Assembly (NCBI RefSeq): GCF_002999235.1
Contig: NZ_CP027236.1
Location: forward strand, 1,426,001 to 1,490,000
Reading direction: 5' to 3'
From: Actinomyces sp. oral taxon 897
GTDB taxonomy: Bacteria > Actinomycetota > Actinomycetes > Actinomycetales > Actinomycetaceae
DNA: 64,000 bases
The notes under the pieces: generated by a model
Database searches by the model: none
What the model saw: the letters and a program-made list of their open reading frames with translations, nothing else
What the model was told of the DNA's origin: nothing
Position numbers and translations under genes: made by a program
Shown here: positions 53,795 to 64,000 of the stretch, one piece after another
How the letters are laid out: each line of letters starts with the position of its first letter
Numbering within the stretch: the stretch's first letter is position 1

Positions 53795-54634
53795 TCAGCC
53801 TACGGAGTCAAGGATCCTGGTGATCTTTGACACGTCGCCCCAGACGCCGGGCGAGTCATAGGGGCGGTCCGGGAAGGCGCCGTACTCCAGCGTGATGTCC
53901 AGGTCGTTGTCCTTAATGTACTGCTCCACCCGCTCCGCCAGCGTCACGGGCCGGCCCGAGCAGGCGTTGATAATGCCGTCGACGTCCTCCTGGCACACCA
54001 CCGCGGCTATCTGGTCGGCGAGGTCCTGCACGGAGATGAAGTCGTACCGGTTCTTCCCCGAGGTGAAGGGGAAGGTCCTGCGGCCCTCGGCGGCGGCGGA
54101 CAGGAGCTTGGAGAAGATCGAGCTGCCGAACGCGTCGTCCCCCACGATGTAGTAGGCCCGGATCCACTGGGCGACGCCGCCGTGCGCGGCGGCGGACAGG
54201 AGGGTGGCCTGGCGCAGGGCGTTCTTGGCGATGCCGTACAGGGAGGCGGGACGGCAGGGGGTGTTCTCGTCGATAGCGCCCTCCCAGTAGCCGACCTCGT
54301 GCATGGTGCCCATGACGGCGAGCTGGTGCAGGCCGGACGCGTAGAGGTCCTCAATGAGGTGGTAGTGCCTAGCCAGGTCGTCCAGGTGCGCCGTCGAGGC
54401 GTGCTTGAAGCCGTCACGCCACGCCAGGTGCAGGACGACGTCGGGGCGGCCCATGCGCTCGTACACGTCCGGGGCCCCGGAGAAGATGTCCACGTCCAGC
54501 CTCTCGGCCCTGGCGTCCACGCCGTCCAGGCGCGGGTCCACCGCCCCGACCGAGAACCCCCGGTCCAGGAGGGAGCGGACCACGTGACGTCCAATGTATC
54601 CACCGGCACCGGTGACAACGGCGGTCTTGTGCAT
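53795..54634 (-). CDS. NAD-dependent epimerase/dehydratase (extended SDR)
   Basis: 279 residues. Nucleotide-binding GAGGYIGR at 9-16 and the catalytic YGIAK are visible; the Ser/Thr position is in MGTMHEVGYWEG. Shorter than UDP-glucose 4-epimerase or RmlB (~320-340), so I do not assign those. It probably makes or reduces a sugar nucleotide for the surface glycan. Confidence 0.88.
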   Translation of the reverse strand: MHKTAVVTGAGGYIGRHVVRSLLDRGFSVGAVDPRLDGVDARAERLDVDIFSGAPDVYERMGRPDVVLHLAWRDGFKHASTAHLDDLARHYHLIEDLYASGLHQLAVMGTMHEVGYWEGAIDENTPCRPASLYGIAKNALRQATLLSAAAHGGVAQWIRAYYIVGDDAFGSSIFSKLLSAAAEGRRTFPFTSGKNRYDFISVQDLADQIAAVVCQEDVDGIINACSGRPVTLAERVEQYIKDNDLDITLEYGAFPDRPYDSPGVWGDVSKITRILDSVG

Positions 54635-54679
54635 GCGGGTATCCTATGCCCAAGTCGTGCCGGCAGCCAGGAGGGCCTC

Positions 54680-56110
54680 CTACAGCCCGGCGACGTAGGC
54701 CTCCAGGCGCTCCATGGAGTTGCCGGGGGTGAAACCGGTGGCCTCGATCCTGCCCAGGTCCAGGGTGGAGACCAGGGGGCGAGGGGCGACGCCCTCCTGC
54801 CCGGCGTAGTACTCCTCGGTGGTGACCGGGGTGACCAGGTCCGGGGCGTGGCCGGTGAGCTCGTAGACGCGCCTGGCGACGTCGCACCAGGAGACCACGG
54901 GCCCCTGGCCGGAGAGGTTGTAGGTGCCGTAGGGTGCGCCGGTGGCCAGCAGGTGGATAATGCCCGCCGCCAGGTCCGTGGTGAAAGTCAGGCGACCGGT
55001 CTGGTCGGCCACGACCCTGGGCGCGGCACCGCGCCTGGCCAGGGAGGCCATGGTCCGCACGAAGTTCCTGCCCTCTCCCACCACCCAGGACGTGCGCACC
55101 AGGTAGTGGTGGGGGGCCGCCTGGACGGCGGCGTCGCCCCCGGCCTTGGACTGGCCGTACACGCCCAGGGGGCTGGGGGGCTCGTCCTCGGTGTGGATCT
55201 CGGCGCTTCCGTCGAAGGTGTACTCACTGGAGACGTGCACCAGGGTGAGGTCGTGGACGGCCGCCGCGCGGGCCAGGTTGGCCGGCCCGGTGGCGTTGGC
55301 CCTCCAGGCGCTCCGGCGTCCCCGGGGGGTCTCGGCCCCGTCGACGTCGGTCCAGGCGGCCGCGTTGACGACGACGTCGTAGCGGCCCCAGTCCAGCGCG
55401 TCCACGGCGGCGGCGTCGGCGATATCGAACTCGGGCAGGTCCACGCCGGTGGGGTGGTAGCCCGCCGCCGGCAGCTGGGCCATGAGCTCGCGTCCCAGCT
55501 GTCCGTTGACCCCGGTGACCAGGACGCGCCTGCCTGCGAGGCCCTCGGCGGGGGCGGCCGGGAAGGGGGTGACGTCCTCCATGCGCGGGTGGGCCCTGTC
55601 CTTGTCGGAGAGGATCGCCTGCTCCAGGGGGATGGGCCAGGGCACGGACACCGTCTCGTCGGCCAGGTTGAGGAAGGTGTACCGGGCCTGCGGCGACCAG
55701 TGGGCGTTGACCAGGTAGGTGTAGGCCGTGCCCGGCTCCAGGGTCTGGTAGGCGTTGCCCACGCCCTTGGGAACGTAGACCGCCACCGAGGGGTCGATCT
55801 CACAGGTGTAGACGGTGCCGAAGCTGGGGCCCTCGCGCAGGTCCACCCAGGCCCCGAAGACCCGGCCGGTGGCCACCGAGACGAACTTGTCCCAGGGCTC
55901 GGCGTGGATACCCCGGGTCACCCCCACCTCGTCGTTGAAGGAGATGTTGTTCTGTACCGGGCCGAAGTCCGGCAGGCCCAGGGCCACCATCTTCTCCCGC
56001 TGCCAGTTCTCCTTGAACCACCCCCGGTTGTCCCCGTGGAGGGTCAGGTCGATCCTCAGGAAGCCGGGGATCGGCGTGGTGTGGATGCCCAGGGGCCTGG
56101 TCTCAGTCAT
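54680..56110 (-). CDS. RmlC-RmlD fusion: dTDP-rhamnose epimerase and reductase
   Basis: 476 residues. The N-terminal ~185 residues are the cupin RmlC (dTDP-4-keto-6-deoxyglucose 3,5-epimerase): IPGFLRIDLTLHGDNRGWFKENWQ, GVTRGIHAEP with His69, and VYVPKGVGNAYQTL. From about 193 the sequence is RmlD (dTDP-4-keto-rhamnose reductase): RRVLVTGVNGQLGRELM (GxxGxxG at 200-206), VNAAAWTDVDGAE and VYGQSKAGGD. The fusion joins consecutive steps of dTDP-rhamnose synthesis. The reading frame is clean through the joint. Confidence 0.95.
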   Translation of the reverse strand: MTETRPLGIHTTPIPGFLRIDLTLHGDNRGWFKENWQREKMVALGLPDFGPVQNNISFNDEVGVTRGIHAEPWDKFVSVATGRVFGAWVDLREGPSFGTVYTCEIDPSVAVYVPKGVGNAYQTLEPGTAYTYLVNAHWSPQARYTFLNLADETVSVPWPIPLEQAILSDKDRAHPRMEDVTPFPAAPAEGLAGRRVLVTGVNGQLGRELMAQLPAAGYHPTGVDLPEFDIADAAAVDALDWGRYDVVVNAAAWTDVDGAETPRGRRSAWRANATGPANLARAAAVHDLTLVHVSSEYTFDGSAEIHTEDEPPSPLGVYGQSKAGGDAAVQAAPHHYLVRTSWVVGEGRNFVRTMASLARRGAAPRVVADQTGRLTFTTDLAAGIIHLLATGAPYGTYNLSGQGPVVSWCDVARRVYELTGHAPDLVTPVTTEEYYAGQEGVAPRPLVSTLDLGRIEATGFTPGNSMERLEAYVAGL

Positions 56111-56269
56111 TGGACCGCCTCATTTCCTTGTCTTCATGGTTCGCATGAACCTGCCCACACCCTCCTGCCACGACACGGCTCGACCGGGAAGGCAGATCGG
56201 GTTTCGCCGGCAGGAGAGCATAGCATGTCATGACGGTCAGCGCCCCTGACGGCCCGCTCCCCCGCCCTC

Positions 56270-56638
56270 TTAAGACTCCTTGTCCTGCAACTCCTTGTCC
56301 TGCAGCTCCGCGACCTGGGCCCTGAGGATGGCGATCTCCTCGGTCAGCCGACGGCGCTCCTCGTCGCTCCGGGAGAGATCGATACTGAACCGCAGCGAGA
56401 GCATGAGCATGACGATGCTGGCCAGGAAGAACAGCAGGTTCAGCGACACCTGGAAACCGAGGAAGTCAGCGATCGCATCGAGCGACGGAGGGTAGACGGA
56501 AAACGTGATCACCGACAGCGCGATGACGATCCACCACGTCGCGTAGCGCTCCTTCATGCCCTGATTGCGCATGCGCATGAAGATGGAGACGAGGACGATC
56601 GCCCCGAACACCAGGCCAAAAATATATGTCGTCTGCAT
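56270..56638 (-). CDS. DUF2304-family membrane protein
   Basis: 122 residues with three helices (IFGLVFGAIVLVSIFM; YATWWIVIALSVITF; LNLLFFLASIVMLML) and a C-terminal coiled coil (RRRLTEEIAILRAQVAELQ). DUF2304 proteins usually sit next to a DPM1-like GT2 gene, as here (16 bases upstream), and are thought to help that transferase at the membrane. A short repeat encodes LQDKELQDKE at the end. Confidence 0.88.
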   Translation of the reverse strand: MQTTYIFGLVFGAIVLVSIFMRMRNQGMKERYATWWIVIALSVITFSVYPPSLDAIADFLGFQVSLNLLFFLASIVMLMLSLRFSIDLSRSDEERRRLTEEIAILRAQVAELQDKELQDKES

Positions 56639-56654
56639 TCCGGTCCCCCTCCTA

Positions 56655-57395
56655 TCAGGACTGCGTGACGTCGACGGACGTCTTGGGGCGGGTCAGGGCC
56701 ACTCCCAGCGCGAGGAAGGCCCGGACGAGGAAACGTGCCGCCTTCAGCGGACTGTGGGAGGGCTCCCCGCCCGCCCGGGCCCTCATCGCCACCGGCTGCT
56801 GGCGGACCCTGAGGCCGTGGCGCGCCGCGACGACAAGCGCCTCGACGGTGTCTCCCAGGTACTCTGCGGGATACTCGTAGGAGAAGAGCTCGATCGCCCG
56901 GCGGTTGGCCAGCTTAAAACCTGACGTGGTGTCTGTCAGGCGGGTCCCGCACACGCGGGAGAGAATGAAGGAGAGTATCTTCATGGCCCACTGACGGGGA
57001 CCGTGGACAGCGTACTCGCCCTTACCGGCAAATCGTGCGCCGATCACCACGTCGGCGGACTCCCGGCGGGCGCACTCCAGCAGTGACTGGATCTCCGCGG
57101 GGTCGTGCTGGCCGTCAGCGTCGAGCTGCACGGTGTACTCGTAGCCCATACGACGGGCGTACAGGTACCCGGCACGCATAGCACCACCGACGCCCAGGTT
57201 AATGGGCAGGTCAAGCACCATGACACCGGCGCCCCTGGCGATCTGGGCGGTCGCGTCCGTCGAGCCGTCAGACACGACGAGGACGTCCGCGAACGCCCCG
57301 ACGGAGCCGGTGACCTCCTGGAGCACCCCTGCGATGACGGCGGCCTCGTTCCAGGCCGGCATAATCACCAGTACGTTGTGGTGAGATTGACTCAT
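56655..57395 (-). CDS. Family 2 glycosyltransferase, dolichol-phosphate-mannose-synthase-like
   Basis: 246 residues from the ATG at 57395 (GAGGAG ahead). VLVIMPAWNEAAVIAGVLQEV, VSDGSTDAT, and the metal motif LDADGQHDP (Asp92/Asp94) are complete, and DTTSGFKLANRRAIELF is typical of the polyprenyl-phosphate sugar synthase group. It likely loads a sugar onto a polyprenyl phosphate, with the DUF2304 partner. Confidence 0.9.
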   Translation of the reverse strand: MSQSHHNVLVIMPAWNEAAVIAGVLQEVTGSVGAFADVLVVSDGSTDATAQIARGAGVMVLDLPINLGVGGAMRAGYLYARRMGYEYTVQLDADGQHDPAEIQSLLECARRESADVVIGARFAGKGEYAVHGPRQWAMKILSFILSRVCGTRLTDTTSGFKLANRRAIELFSYEYPAEYLGDTVEALVVAARHGLRVRQQPVAMRARAGGEPSHSPLKAARFLVRAFLALGVALTRPKTSVDVTQS

Positions 57396-57421
57396 ACGCT
57401 TCTCCTCGGTGCTACCGGTAC

Positions 57422-58324
57422 CTATGAGCGCAGGTAACGTCTCTTGGGGTGGAAGAACAGTCCTCGGCAGGCCGCTCGCAGCAGTCGCAGACGCAGGGGC
57501 GCCGGGACGCCGGATCCCCTCATCTGCCCAATGACGTTCTCTGCCAGGACGACGGCGATGTGAGGCCTGCGCAGCGACCACGCGGCGGAGACCTGGTTGC
57601 GCATGCCGTACTCGAACTTCCAGATGTTGTCAGCAGTGACGTCCCCCCAGTTCACTCCACGGTTGCTCGCCAGGAGGTGGGTGACCCGGGACTCCGGGAC
57701 GAATATCCCCGGGCTCCACTTCGACAGGCGCAGAGTGTACTCGGCGTCGTCGTACCAGATAAAGTACTCCCTGTAGGGTAGCCCCACTGACCTGACGGCC
57801 TCACGCGAGACCAGGCACGAGACGAACGAGCAGGACTGCACGTCCAGCCACGTCCCCCCGGCCGCCAGGGGACGTGACCAGTCCCAGGTCGGCTCCGGGT
57901 TGTTCATCTCGCAGAGGCTGCCGTCCGACCACAGCACCTGGGAGCAGGCGAAGGAAGGCGCCTTACCCCGCATGCCGGTGGAGCGGGCGTAGGCCTCTAC
58001 GAGCTTCTCCAGGGCGTCAGGGTGCGGGAGGGTGTCGTCGTCCATGAGCCAGAACATGTCGGCCCCGCCTGCGGCAGCGGCCTCGATACCCCGGGTGAAC
58101 CCGCCCGCCCCGCCGGTGTTGACCCTCGCGGTTATGACCGACGCCGGGCGCTTCCACCTCCGGGAGGCCAGGTACTCAGACGTGCCGTCCGTTGAGGCGT
58201 TGTCGATGACGTAGACGCGCCCTACGGGGTAGGTCTGGGACTCGAGGGCGTCCAGTACCCTCTCAAGGAGCTCAAGACGGTTATAGGTGACGACGACCGC
58301 GGCCACCTCGGGTTGTCCGTTCAC
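57422..58324 (-). CDS. Galactofuranosyltransferase GlfT1-like GT2 enzyme
   Basis: 300 residues. GT-A fold: VAAVVVTYNRLELLERVLDAL, VIDNASTDGT, NTGGAGGFTRGIE, and the metal motif MDDDTLP with Asp95-97. The NTGGAGGF and late EYTLRLSKWS segments are those of rhamnosyl/galactofuranosyl transferases of the mycobacterial GlfT1 type, which add the first Galf to the rhamnose linker. Start overlaps the stop of the GT4 gene by four bases. The assignment to GlfT1 rests on motif and gene order. Confidence 0.85.
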   Translation of the reverse strand: MNGQPEVAAVVVTYNRLELLERVLDALESQTYPVGRVYVIDNASTDGTSEYLASRRWKRPASVITARVNTGGAGGFTRGIEAAAAGGADMFWLMDDDTLPHPDALEKLVEAYARSTGMRGKAPSFACSQVLWSDGSLCEMNNPEPTWDWSRPLAAGGTWLDVQSCSFVSCLVSREAVRSVGLPYREYFIWYDDAEYTLRLSKWSPGIFVPESRVTHLLASNRGVNWGDVTADNIWKFEYGMRNQVSAAWSLRRPHIAVVLAENVIGQMRGSGVPAPLRLRLLRAACRGLFFHPKRRYLRS

Positions 58325-59913
58325 GGGGACACCAGCTTCTGGTAGTGGTGGGAAAAGAACGAGCTAGCCGACTCCGCGCGCTCGACCTCGCCCACCTTGC
58401 GGTGCTGCTCGGCCAGGAGCCGGACCCGCAGGGAGGGGTGTCGTGCGAGCCGGTTCAGCAGGCGGACGGCCTCGGCCATGAAGGCGACGGGCTGCGCCGG
58501 GAGCAGGGCCTCCTGGGCGACGACGGAGTCCTGGGAGCCGACGTCGGCTGACACCACGAGCACGCCCACGGCGTCGGCCTCGAGCGCGGTCAGAGTCAGC
58601 CCCTCGTTCTCGGAGGGGACAAGCAGCACGTCAACGTCCTGCAGGAGGTCCTCCGCCGGCCCCCACCGCCGGTACTCTATCGTGTCCCCGAGCCGCAGCC
58701 TCCGGCTGTCCTTGAGGATCGTCCCCTCGAGCTCACCGGCGCCCTGCATAATGAACGCAAAACGTCCCGGGAGGCCCCGTGAGAGCACCGCCGCGACGCG
58801 CTGGAAAAGATAAGGACGCTTCTGCACCGAGAAACGGCCCAGGAAGCCGACGCGCACAGGGGCGCCCGCTACCGGCCGCCGGGCCCGGGCCCGACCAGGT
58901 GCCCCGACCTGTGTCAGGGGCCGGTAGACGACCTTGTGCCGAGGTACACCCGCCTGACGGTAAAGGCGGAGGAGCTGGGGGGAGATGACGTGGTGCAGGT
59001 CGATCATGCCGTCAGCGGCGACGGACATCCCCACGAAACCACCACCGCGGTACTCCACCACGTGGGTGGAGTCCTCCACCCTGGTGCCGGGGTAGAGGGC
59101 GCGGACAAGGGGGAGCGCCCGGTAGGCCAGGAGTGAGTGGTGGATGTGGATATCGGTGACCTGGTGCCTGTCCATGAGGGCCATGGCGAGACGGGGGAAC
59201 TCCGAGACCGGGACGGCGTTACCCGCGCTGTAGACGTGGGGGGTCAGGCTCAGGGCCTGGTCCAGAAGGCGTTGCGGCGCGGCGCGGTCGGTGGTGATGA
59301 CCAGGTTGAAGCCGGCCTGGGCCGCAAGCCTGGCCTGGGCCCAGGCCCACGACTCGGCACCTCCCTCCTCGGCCCAGTGCATGGCCACCCACATGGTCCG
59401 CTGTCCCGCGCCAGGACCGGCCCCGGTGGTGGCGCTGCTCCAGGAGCCAGCTCGTAGATCCAGGCGACGGCGGTGGTTGCACCACTGGCGGTAGGTGTCC
59501 AGGCCCAGCGGGAGGTGGCGGTACAAGCGCCCGTAGGCCCCGGAGGCCAGCCGCATCCAGGTGGTGTCCTGCGGCCCTATGGCGAACGGTGCCGACCCGT
59601 CCAGTACGCCCGGGCCGGGGAGGGTCAGGTGCCCGGCGGACAGGCCCCGGCCGTCCCCGACCAGGACGACTCCTTCATGGCCGGCTCCCCGGGTCTGGGC
59701 CACGTAGGTCATTGGCTGGCGGTCACAGACGTGAAGCTCCGCGGACAGTGTCTGGTCAGCGCCCCTGAGCAGCAGGAGCGGGCGCAGGGCGGAGGCGACC
59801 CAGGCCGCCCCCAGGCGGTCGATAACCGCCCTCACCCTGGGCGTCACCGACATTGAGACGGTCTCCGCCCCCAGCAGGTCGGAGACCTGGGCGGCGAACA
59901 GCTCGGCATCCAT
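58321..59913 (-). CDS. Family 4-type glycosyltransferase
   Basis: 530 residues. The C-terminal half has the GT-B donor domain: VRVGFLGRFSVQKRPYLFQRVAAVL, MQGAGELEG, and SENEGLTLTALEADAVGVLVV, the E-x7-E motif. The N-terminal half is a divergent acceptor domain preceded by ~170 residues without known motifs. Acts on the galactan or its linker, between the wzt and glfT1-like genes. Confidence 0.85.
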   Translation of the reverse strand: MDAELFAAQVSDLLGAETVSMSVTPRVRAVIDRLGAAWVASALRPLLLLRGADQTLSAELHVCDRQPMTYVAQTRGAGHEGVVLVGDGRGLSAGHLTLPGPGVLDGSAPFAIGPQDTTWMRLASGAYGRLYRHLPLGLDTYRQWCNHRRRLDLRAGSWSSATTGAGPGAGQRTMWVAMHWAEEGGAESWAWAQARLAAQAGFNLVITTDRAAPQRLLDQALSLTPHVYSAGNAVPVSEFPRLAMALMDRHQVTDIHIHHSLLAYRALPLVRALYPGTRVEDSTHVVEYRGGGFVGMSVAADGMIDLHHVISPQLLRLYRQAGVPRHKVVYRPLTQVGAPGRARARRPVAGAPVRVGFLGRFSVQKRPYLFQRVAAVLSRGLPGRFAFIMQGAGELEGTILKDSRRLRLGDTIEYRRWGPAEDLLQDVDVLLVPSENEGLTLTALEADAVGVLVVSADVGSQDSVVAQEALLPAQPVAFMAEAVRLLNRLARHPSLRVRLLAEQHRKVGEVERAESASSFFSHHYQKLVSP

Positions 59914-59917
59914 GCGC

Positions 59918-60646
59918 CTACGCCTCCCTGAGGACGCTGACCGCCTTCTCAGCGGTATCGTCCACGACCAGCTTGCCCTGCTGGAGCATAATGCCCCTGG
60001 TGCAGAGCTCCCTGACCATGTTGAGGTCGTGGCTCACAATGACCAGGGAGCGCCCCATCTCCTGCATCTGACGTATACGGTCCAGGCACTTTCGCTGGAA
60101 CGGCTCGTCCCCGACGGCAAGGATCTCGTCAATGAGGAAGATGTCCGGGTCGGTGTGGACCGCTACCGAGAACGCCAGGCGCAGGAACATGCCGGAGGAG
60201 TAGAACCTGACCTCGGTGTCGATGAACTGCTCGATCTCGGAGAACCGCACGATGTCGTCGAACGCGTCCTCGATCTCCGTTCGGGTCATTCCCAGGATGG
60301 CCCCGTTAAGGAACACGTTCTCCCGCCCCGTCAGGTCGGGGTGGAACCCGGCGCCCACCTCGATCAGGCCCGCCATCCTGCCGCGGACGCCGATCTTCCC
60401 GGCGGTGGGCTGCATGACCCCGGAGATCAGCTTGAGCATGGTGGACTTCCCCGAGCCGTTGTAACCGATGAGGGCGATCGAGTCCCCCTCGTTGACCCGG
60501 AACGAGACGTCATCCAGGGCCCGGAACTCGTGAGTGAGCTGGTTACGCCTGCCCCGCAGGGTCCACACCAGACGGTCCTTGAGCGTGTGGGTGTTCTGGA
60601 TACGGAACTCCTTGATGACGGAGTCGACCCTGATGATCTCTGACAT
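59918..60646 (-). CDS. wzt: ABC exporter ATPase for polysaccharide (Wzt-like)
   Basis: 242 residues. Walker A GYNGSGKST (61-69), a polysaccharide-exporter-type signature FYSSGMFLRLAFSVA, Walker B IFLIDEILAVGD and SHDLNMV. There is no carbohydrate-binding C-terminal domain, so it is like the mycobacterial galactan exporter ATPase (Rv3781) rather than an O9-type Wzt. Its ATG starts one base after the permease stop. Confidence 0.93.
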   Translation of the reverse strand: MSEIIRVDSVIKEFRIQNTHTLKDRLVWTLRGRRNQLTHEFRALDDVSFRVNEGDSIALIGYNGSGKSTMLKLISGVMQPTAGKIGVRGRMAGLIEVGAGFHPDLTGRENVFLNGAILGMTRTEIEDAFDDIVRFSEIEQFIDTEVRFYSSGMFLRLAFSVAVHTDPDIFLIDEILAVGDEPFQRKCLDRIRQMQEMGRSLVIVSHDLNMVRELCTRGIMLQQGKLVVDDTAEKAVSVLREA

Positions 60647-62712
<2,066 letters not shown>

Positions 62713-62738
62713 TCAACCAACAGTCTAACCCAGACGGC

Positions 62739-62778
62739 CCTGCCGGGCCGGGGGCGGGGTCGCCCCCGGCCCGGCAGG
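62739..62778. terminator. Perfect 18-bp-stem hairpin between glfT2-like gene and glf
   Basis: CCTGCCGGGCCGGGGGCG (62739-62756) pairs exactly with 62761-62778 over a four-base loop. On the minus strand it follows the transferase stop by a few bases, so it can end that transcript ahead of glf. Confidence 0.7.
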
Positions 62779-62784
62779 CCTAAG

Positions 62785-64000
62785 TCACCGAGACTTCCGA
62801 GAGCCGTCCTTCACGGCGGTCTTCTTCCCCTTCACGGCGGCCTTCCTGGGCTTGGAGCCAGCAGGGACGATACCGAAGGTCCGGATCCACGCCTGGGGCC
62901 CCACGACCTCGTCGAGCTGCCTGCGATAGCTGCCCTGGAGAGCGTCCCACTCCTGGCGCAGGCGCCTGTGCAGGACGACCGAGCGGGCCAGCAGGTCACG
63001 GAACCGGACGGGATCACGGTGGTACCAGGAGGCACCCGAGCCGTCGGAGTTGGACACCACGGCGGAGTCGAACTGGGAGAGCACCCACCAGCGGGCGTCG
63101 GTCCACGGGACGCGCGCCTCCGGGTGGGCCAGGGAGGACTCCCTGACCGGCAGCGCCTGCTTAATGGTGCCCTTGACCGCCATGGTGAGGCGGCCGACGA
63201 TGGTCTTGGGGTAGCCACGGTTCTCACCCTTGGGGGGCAGGTTCTGACGCCGGACCATGGGGAAGGCGTCGGGATCCCTCTCCACCGTCGCGTCATCGAA
63301 GCCCGAGCGCAGAGCCCGCACCTCCGGCACGATCGTCGAGATCCCGGCTTGAAGGTGGCCGGGGCCGCTGAGGACGTCCTCAATGGCCTTCAGACGCAGT
63401 TCCGCGACTGAGTACTGAGAGGACAGCAGGTGCTTGATCTGGTCGTACATCGACTCCTTAATGAACCGCCCGCCGTACTTGTACTGGGAGTGGAGCAGGG
63501 TCGCCACCAGCCGGTTGCGCTCGTGGAAGTAGGCCTGCCAGTCCAGGGAGTCGTCCTTGTCGGTCCACGGCACGTGCCAGACAGCGGCCCCGGGGAAGGA
63601 GACCGTGGGCACGCCGGCCTCGCTGGCCCGCAGACCGTACTCGGAGTCGTCCCACTTAATGAAGAAGGGCAGGCTGAGGCCGATCCGGCGGACGACGGAG
63701 GTCGGGATGAGGCACATCCACCAGCCGTTGTAGTCGGCCTCGGCACGCTGATGCAGCCAGGGTGTGGTACGCAGCGGCGCCTTGGACAGGTCGTGGTCGT
63801 GCTCGGTGCCCCTGGACGCCTCCCACCAGAAGCGCCAGGGCTGGATGTGCTCGGCGTAGGCATGGAGCATGGTGCGCTCATACATGGAGAACATGTGCCC
63901 GCCCACGATCGTCGGCACACGTGTGAGGTCCGCGAAGGTGGTCGCCCGCACAATGCCCTCCGGGTCGATACGCACGTCGTCGTCCAGGAGCAGGACGTAG
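62785..64000 (-). CDS. glfT2: Galactofuranosyltransferase GlfT2-like, 5' end beyond the window
   Basis: The gene enters from the right edge; the visible 405 codons begin YVLLLDDDVRIDPEGI, the DDD metal motif of bifunctional galactan polymerase GlfT2. Further features are NGWWMCLIPTSVVRRIGLSLPFFIKWDDSEY (the WDD-E catalytic segment) and FHERNRL, all in the order of the mycobacterial enzyme, then a Lys-rich C-terminus. It polymerises alternating Galf residues in the cell wall. The start codon is outside the window. Confidence 0.9.
   Translation of the reverse strand, partial: YVLLLDDDVRIDPEGIVRATTFADLTRVPTIVGGHMFSMYERTMLHAYAEHIQPWRFWWEASRGTEHDHDLSKAPLRTTPWLHQRAEADYNGWWMCLIPTSVVRRIGLSLPFFIKWDDSEYGLRASEAGVPTVSFPGAAVWHVPWTDKDDSLDWQAYFHERNRLVATLLHSQYKYGGRFIKESMYDQIKHLLSSQYSVAELRLKAIEDVLSGPGHLQAGISTIVPEVRALRSGFDDATVERDPDAFPMVRRQNLPPKGENRGYPKTIVGRLTMAVKGTIKQALPVRESSLAHPEARVPWTDARWWVLSQFDSAVVSNSDGSGASWYHRDPVRFRDLLARSVVLHRRLRQEWDALQGSYRRQLDEVVGPQAWIRTFGIVPAGSKPRKAAVKGKKTAVKDGSRKSR

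Noticed and set aside
53795..54634. RmlB (dTDP-glucose 4,6-dehydratase) to complete the rhamnose pathway
   Set aside because: The protein is about 50 residues too short and lacks the RmlB substrate motifs; it is only a general extended SDR.

Overview
The window is very GC-rich, uses GTG starts often, has many 4-base stop/start overlaps, and its genes (FolC, ThyA-FolA, FumC, a galactofuranose-rhamnose wall locus, MSMEG-like NCS1/PNP genes, CsbD) are typical of a high-GC Gram-positive bacterium. An Actinomyces-like member of the Actinomycetaceae is my best guess from gene content and style; no rRNA or species-defining marker is present, so this is inference. I see no tRNA, rRNA, IS element, prophage or CRISPR array.

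Layout. 1-5.4 kb: sugar catabolism and uptake (ROK regulator read in frame into a Gfo/Idh/MocA oxidoreductase, then a CUT1 substrate-binding lipoprotein and two permeases). 5.6-12.5 kb: nucleotide/folate housekeeping (Ndk, FolC, OsmC, ThyA-FolA, a VOC protein, a small unknown gene). 12.8-16.3 kb: a four-gene quaternary-amine (OpuC-type) ABC operon with 4-base overlaps. 16.6-21.5 kb: DeoR regulator, small membrane proteins, FumC, YjbR-like protein, CsbD. 21.6-28 kb: a minus-strand salvage operon: HEAT-like ORF running in frame into an ADP-ribosylglycohydrolase-PfkB kinase fusion, an NCS1 transporter and a purine nucleoside phosphorylase. 28.3-31.2 kb: SGNH hydrolase (frameshifted) and a PAP2-diacylglycerol-kinase fusion.

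31.5-36.25 kb is the most unusual block: a low-GC J-domain-like/TPR-like membrane protein whose start codon is followed by a C9 tract that puts it out of frame, a soluble three-module FtsK/SpoIIIE ATPase resembling the cytosolic part of EccC, and four small helical proteins packed behind it. No other type VII secretion component is visible. It looks like a stripped-down FtsK-motor system, of unknown function. It is closed by a nested palindromic repeat.

36.6-46.5 kb: GDP-mannose synthesis (manC, frameshifted), YihY, 2H RNA ligase-like protein, DeoR-GalK pair, a 22-bp tandem repeat array, and a MacAB-like MFP/ATPase/FtsX exporter. 46.5-64 kb: a cell-surface polysaccharide locus. RmlA and an RmlC-RmlD fusion make dTDP-rhamnose; Glf makes UDP-galactofuranose; GlfT1- and GlfT2-like transferases, a GT4 enzyme and a Wzm/Wzt ABC exporter resemble the galactan module of mycobacteria; LicD, an acyltransferase, a flippase and further GT2 enzymes decorate or build a second glycan.

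Three genes (28.96, 31.54, 37.66 kb) are interrupted by single-base length changes in C/G runs; whether these are sequencing errors or phase-variable tracts cannot be settled from the sequence alone.
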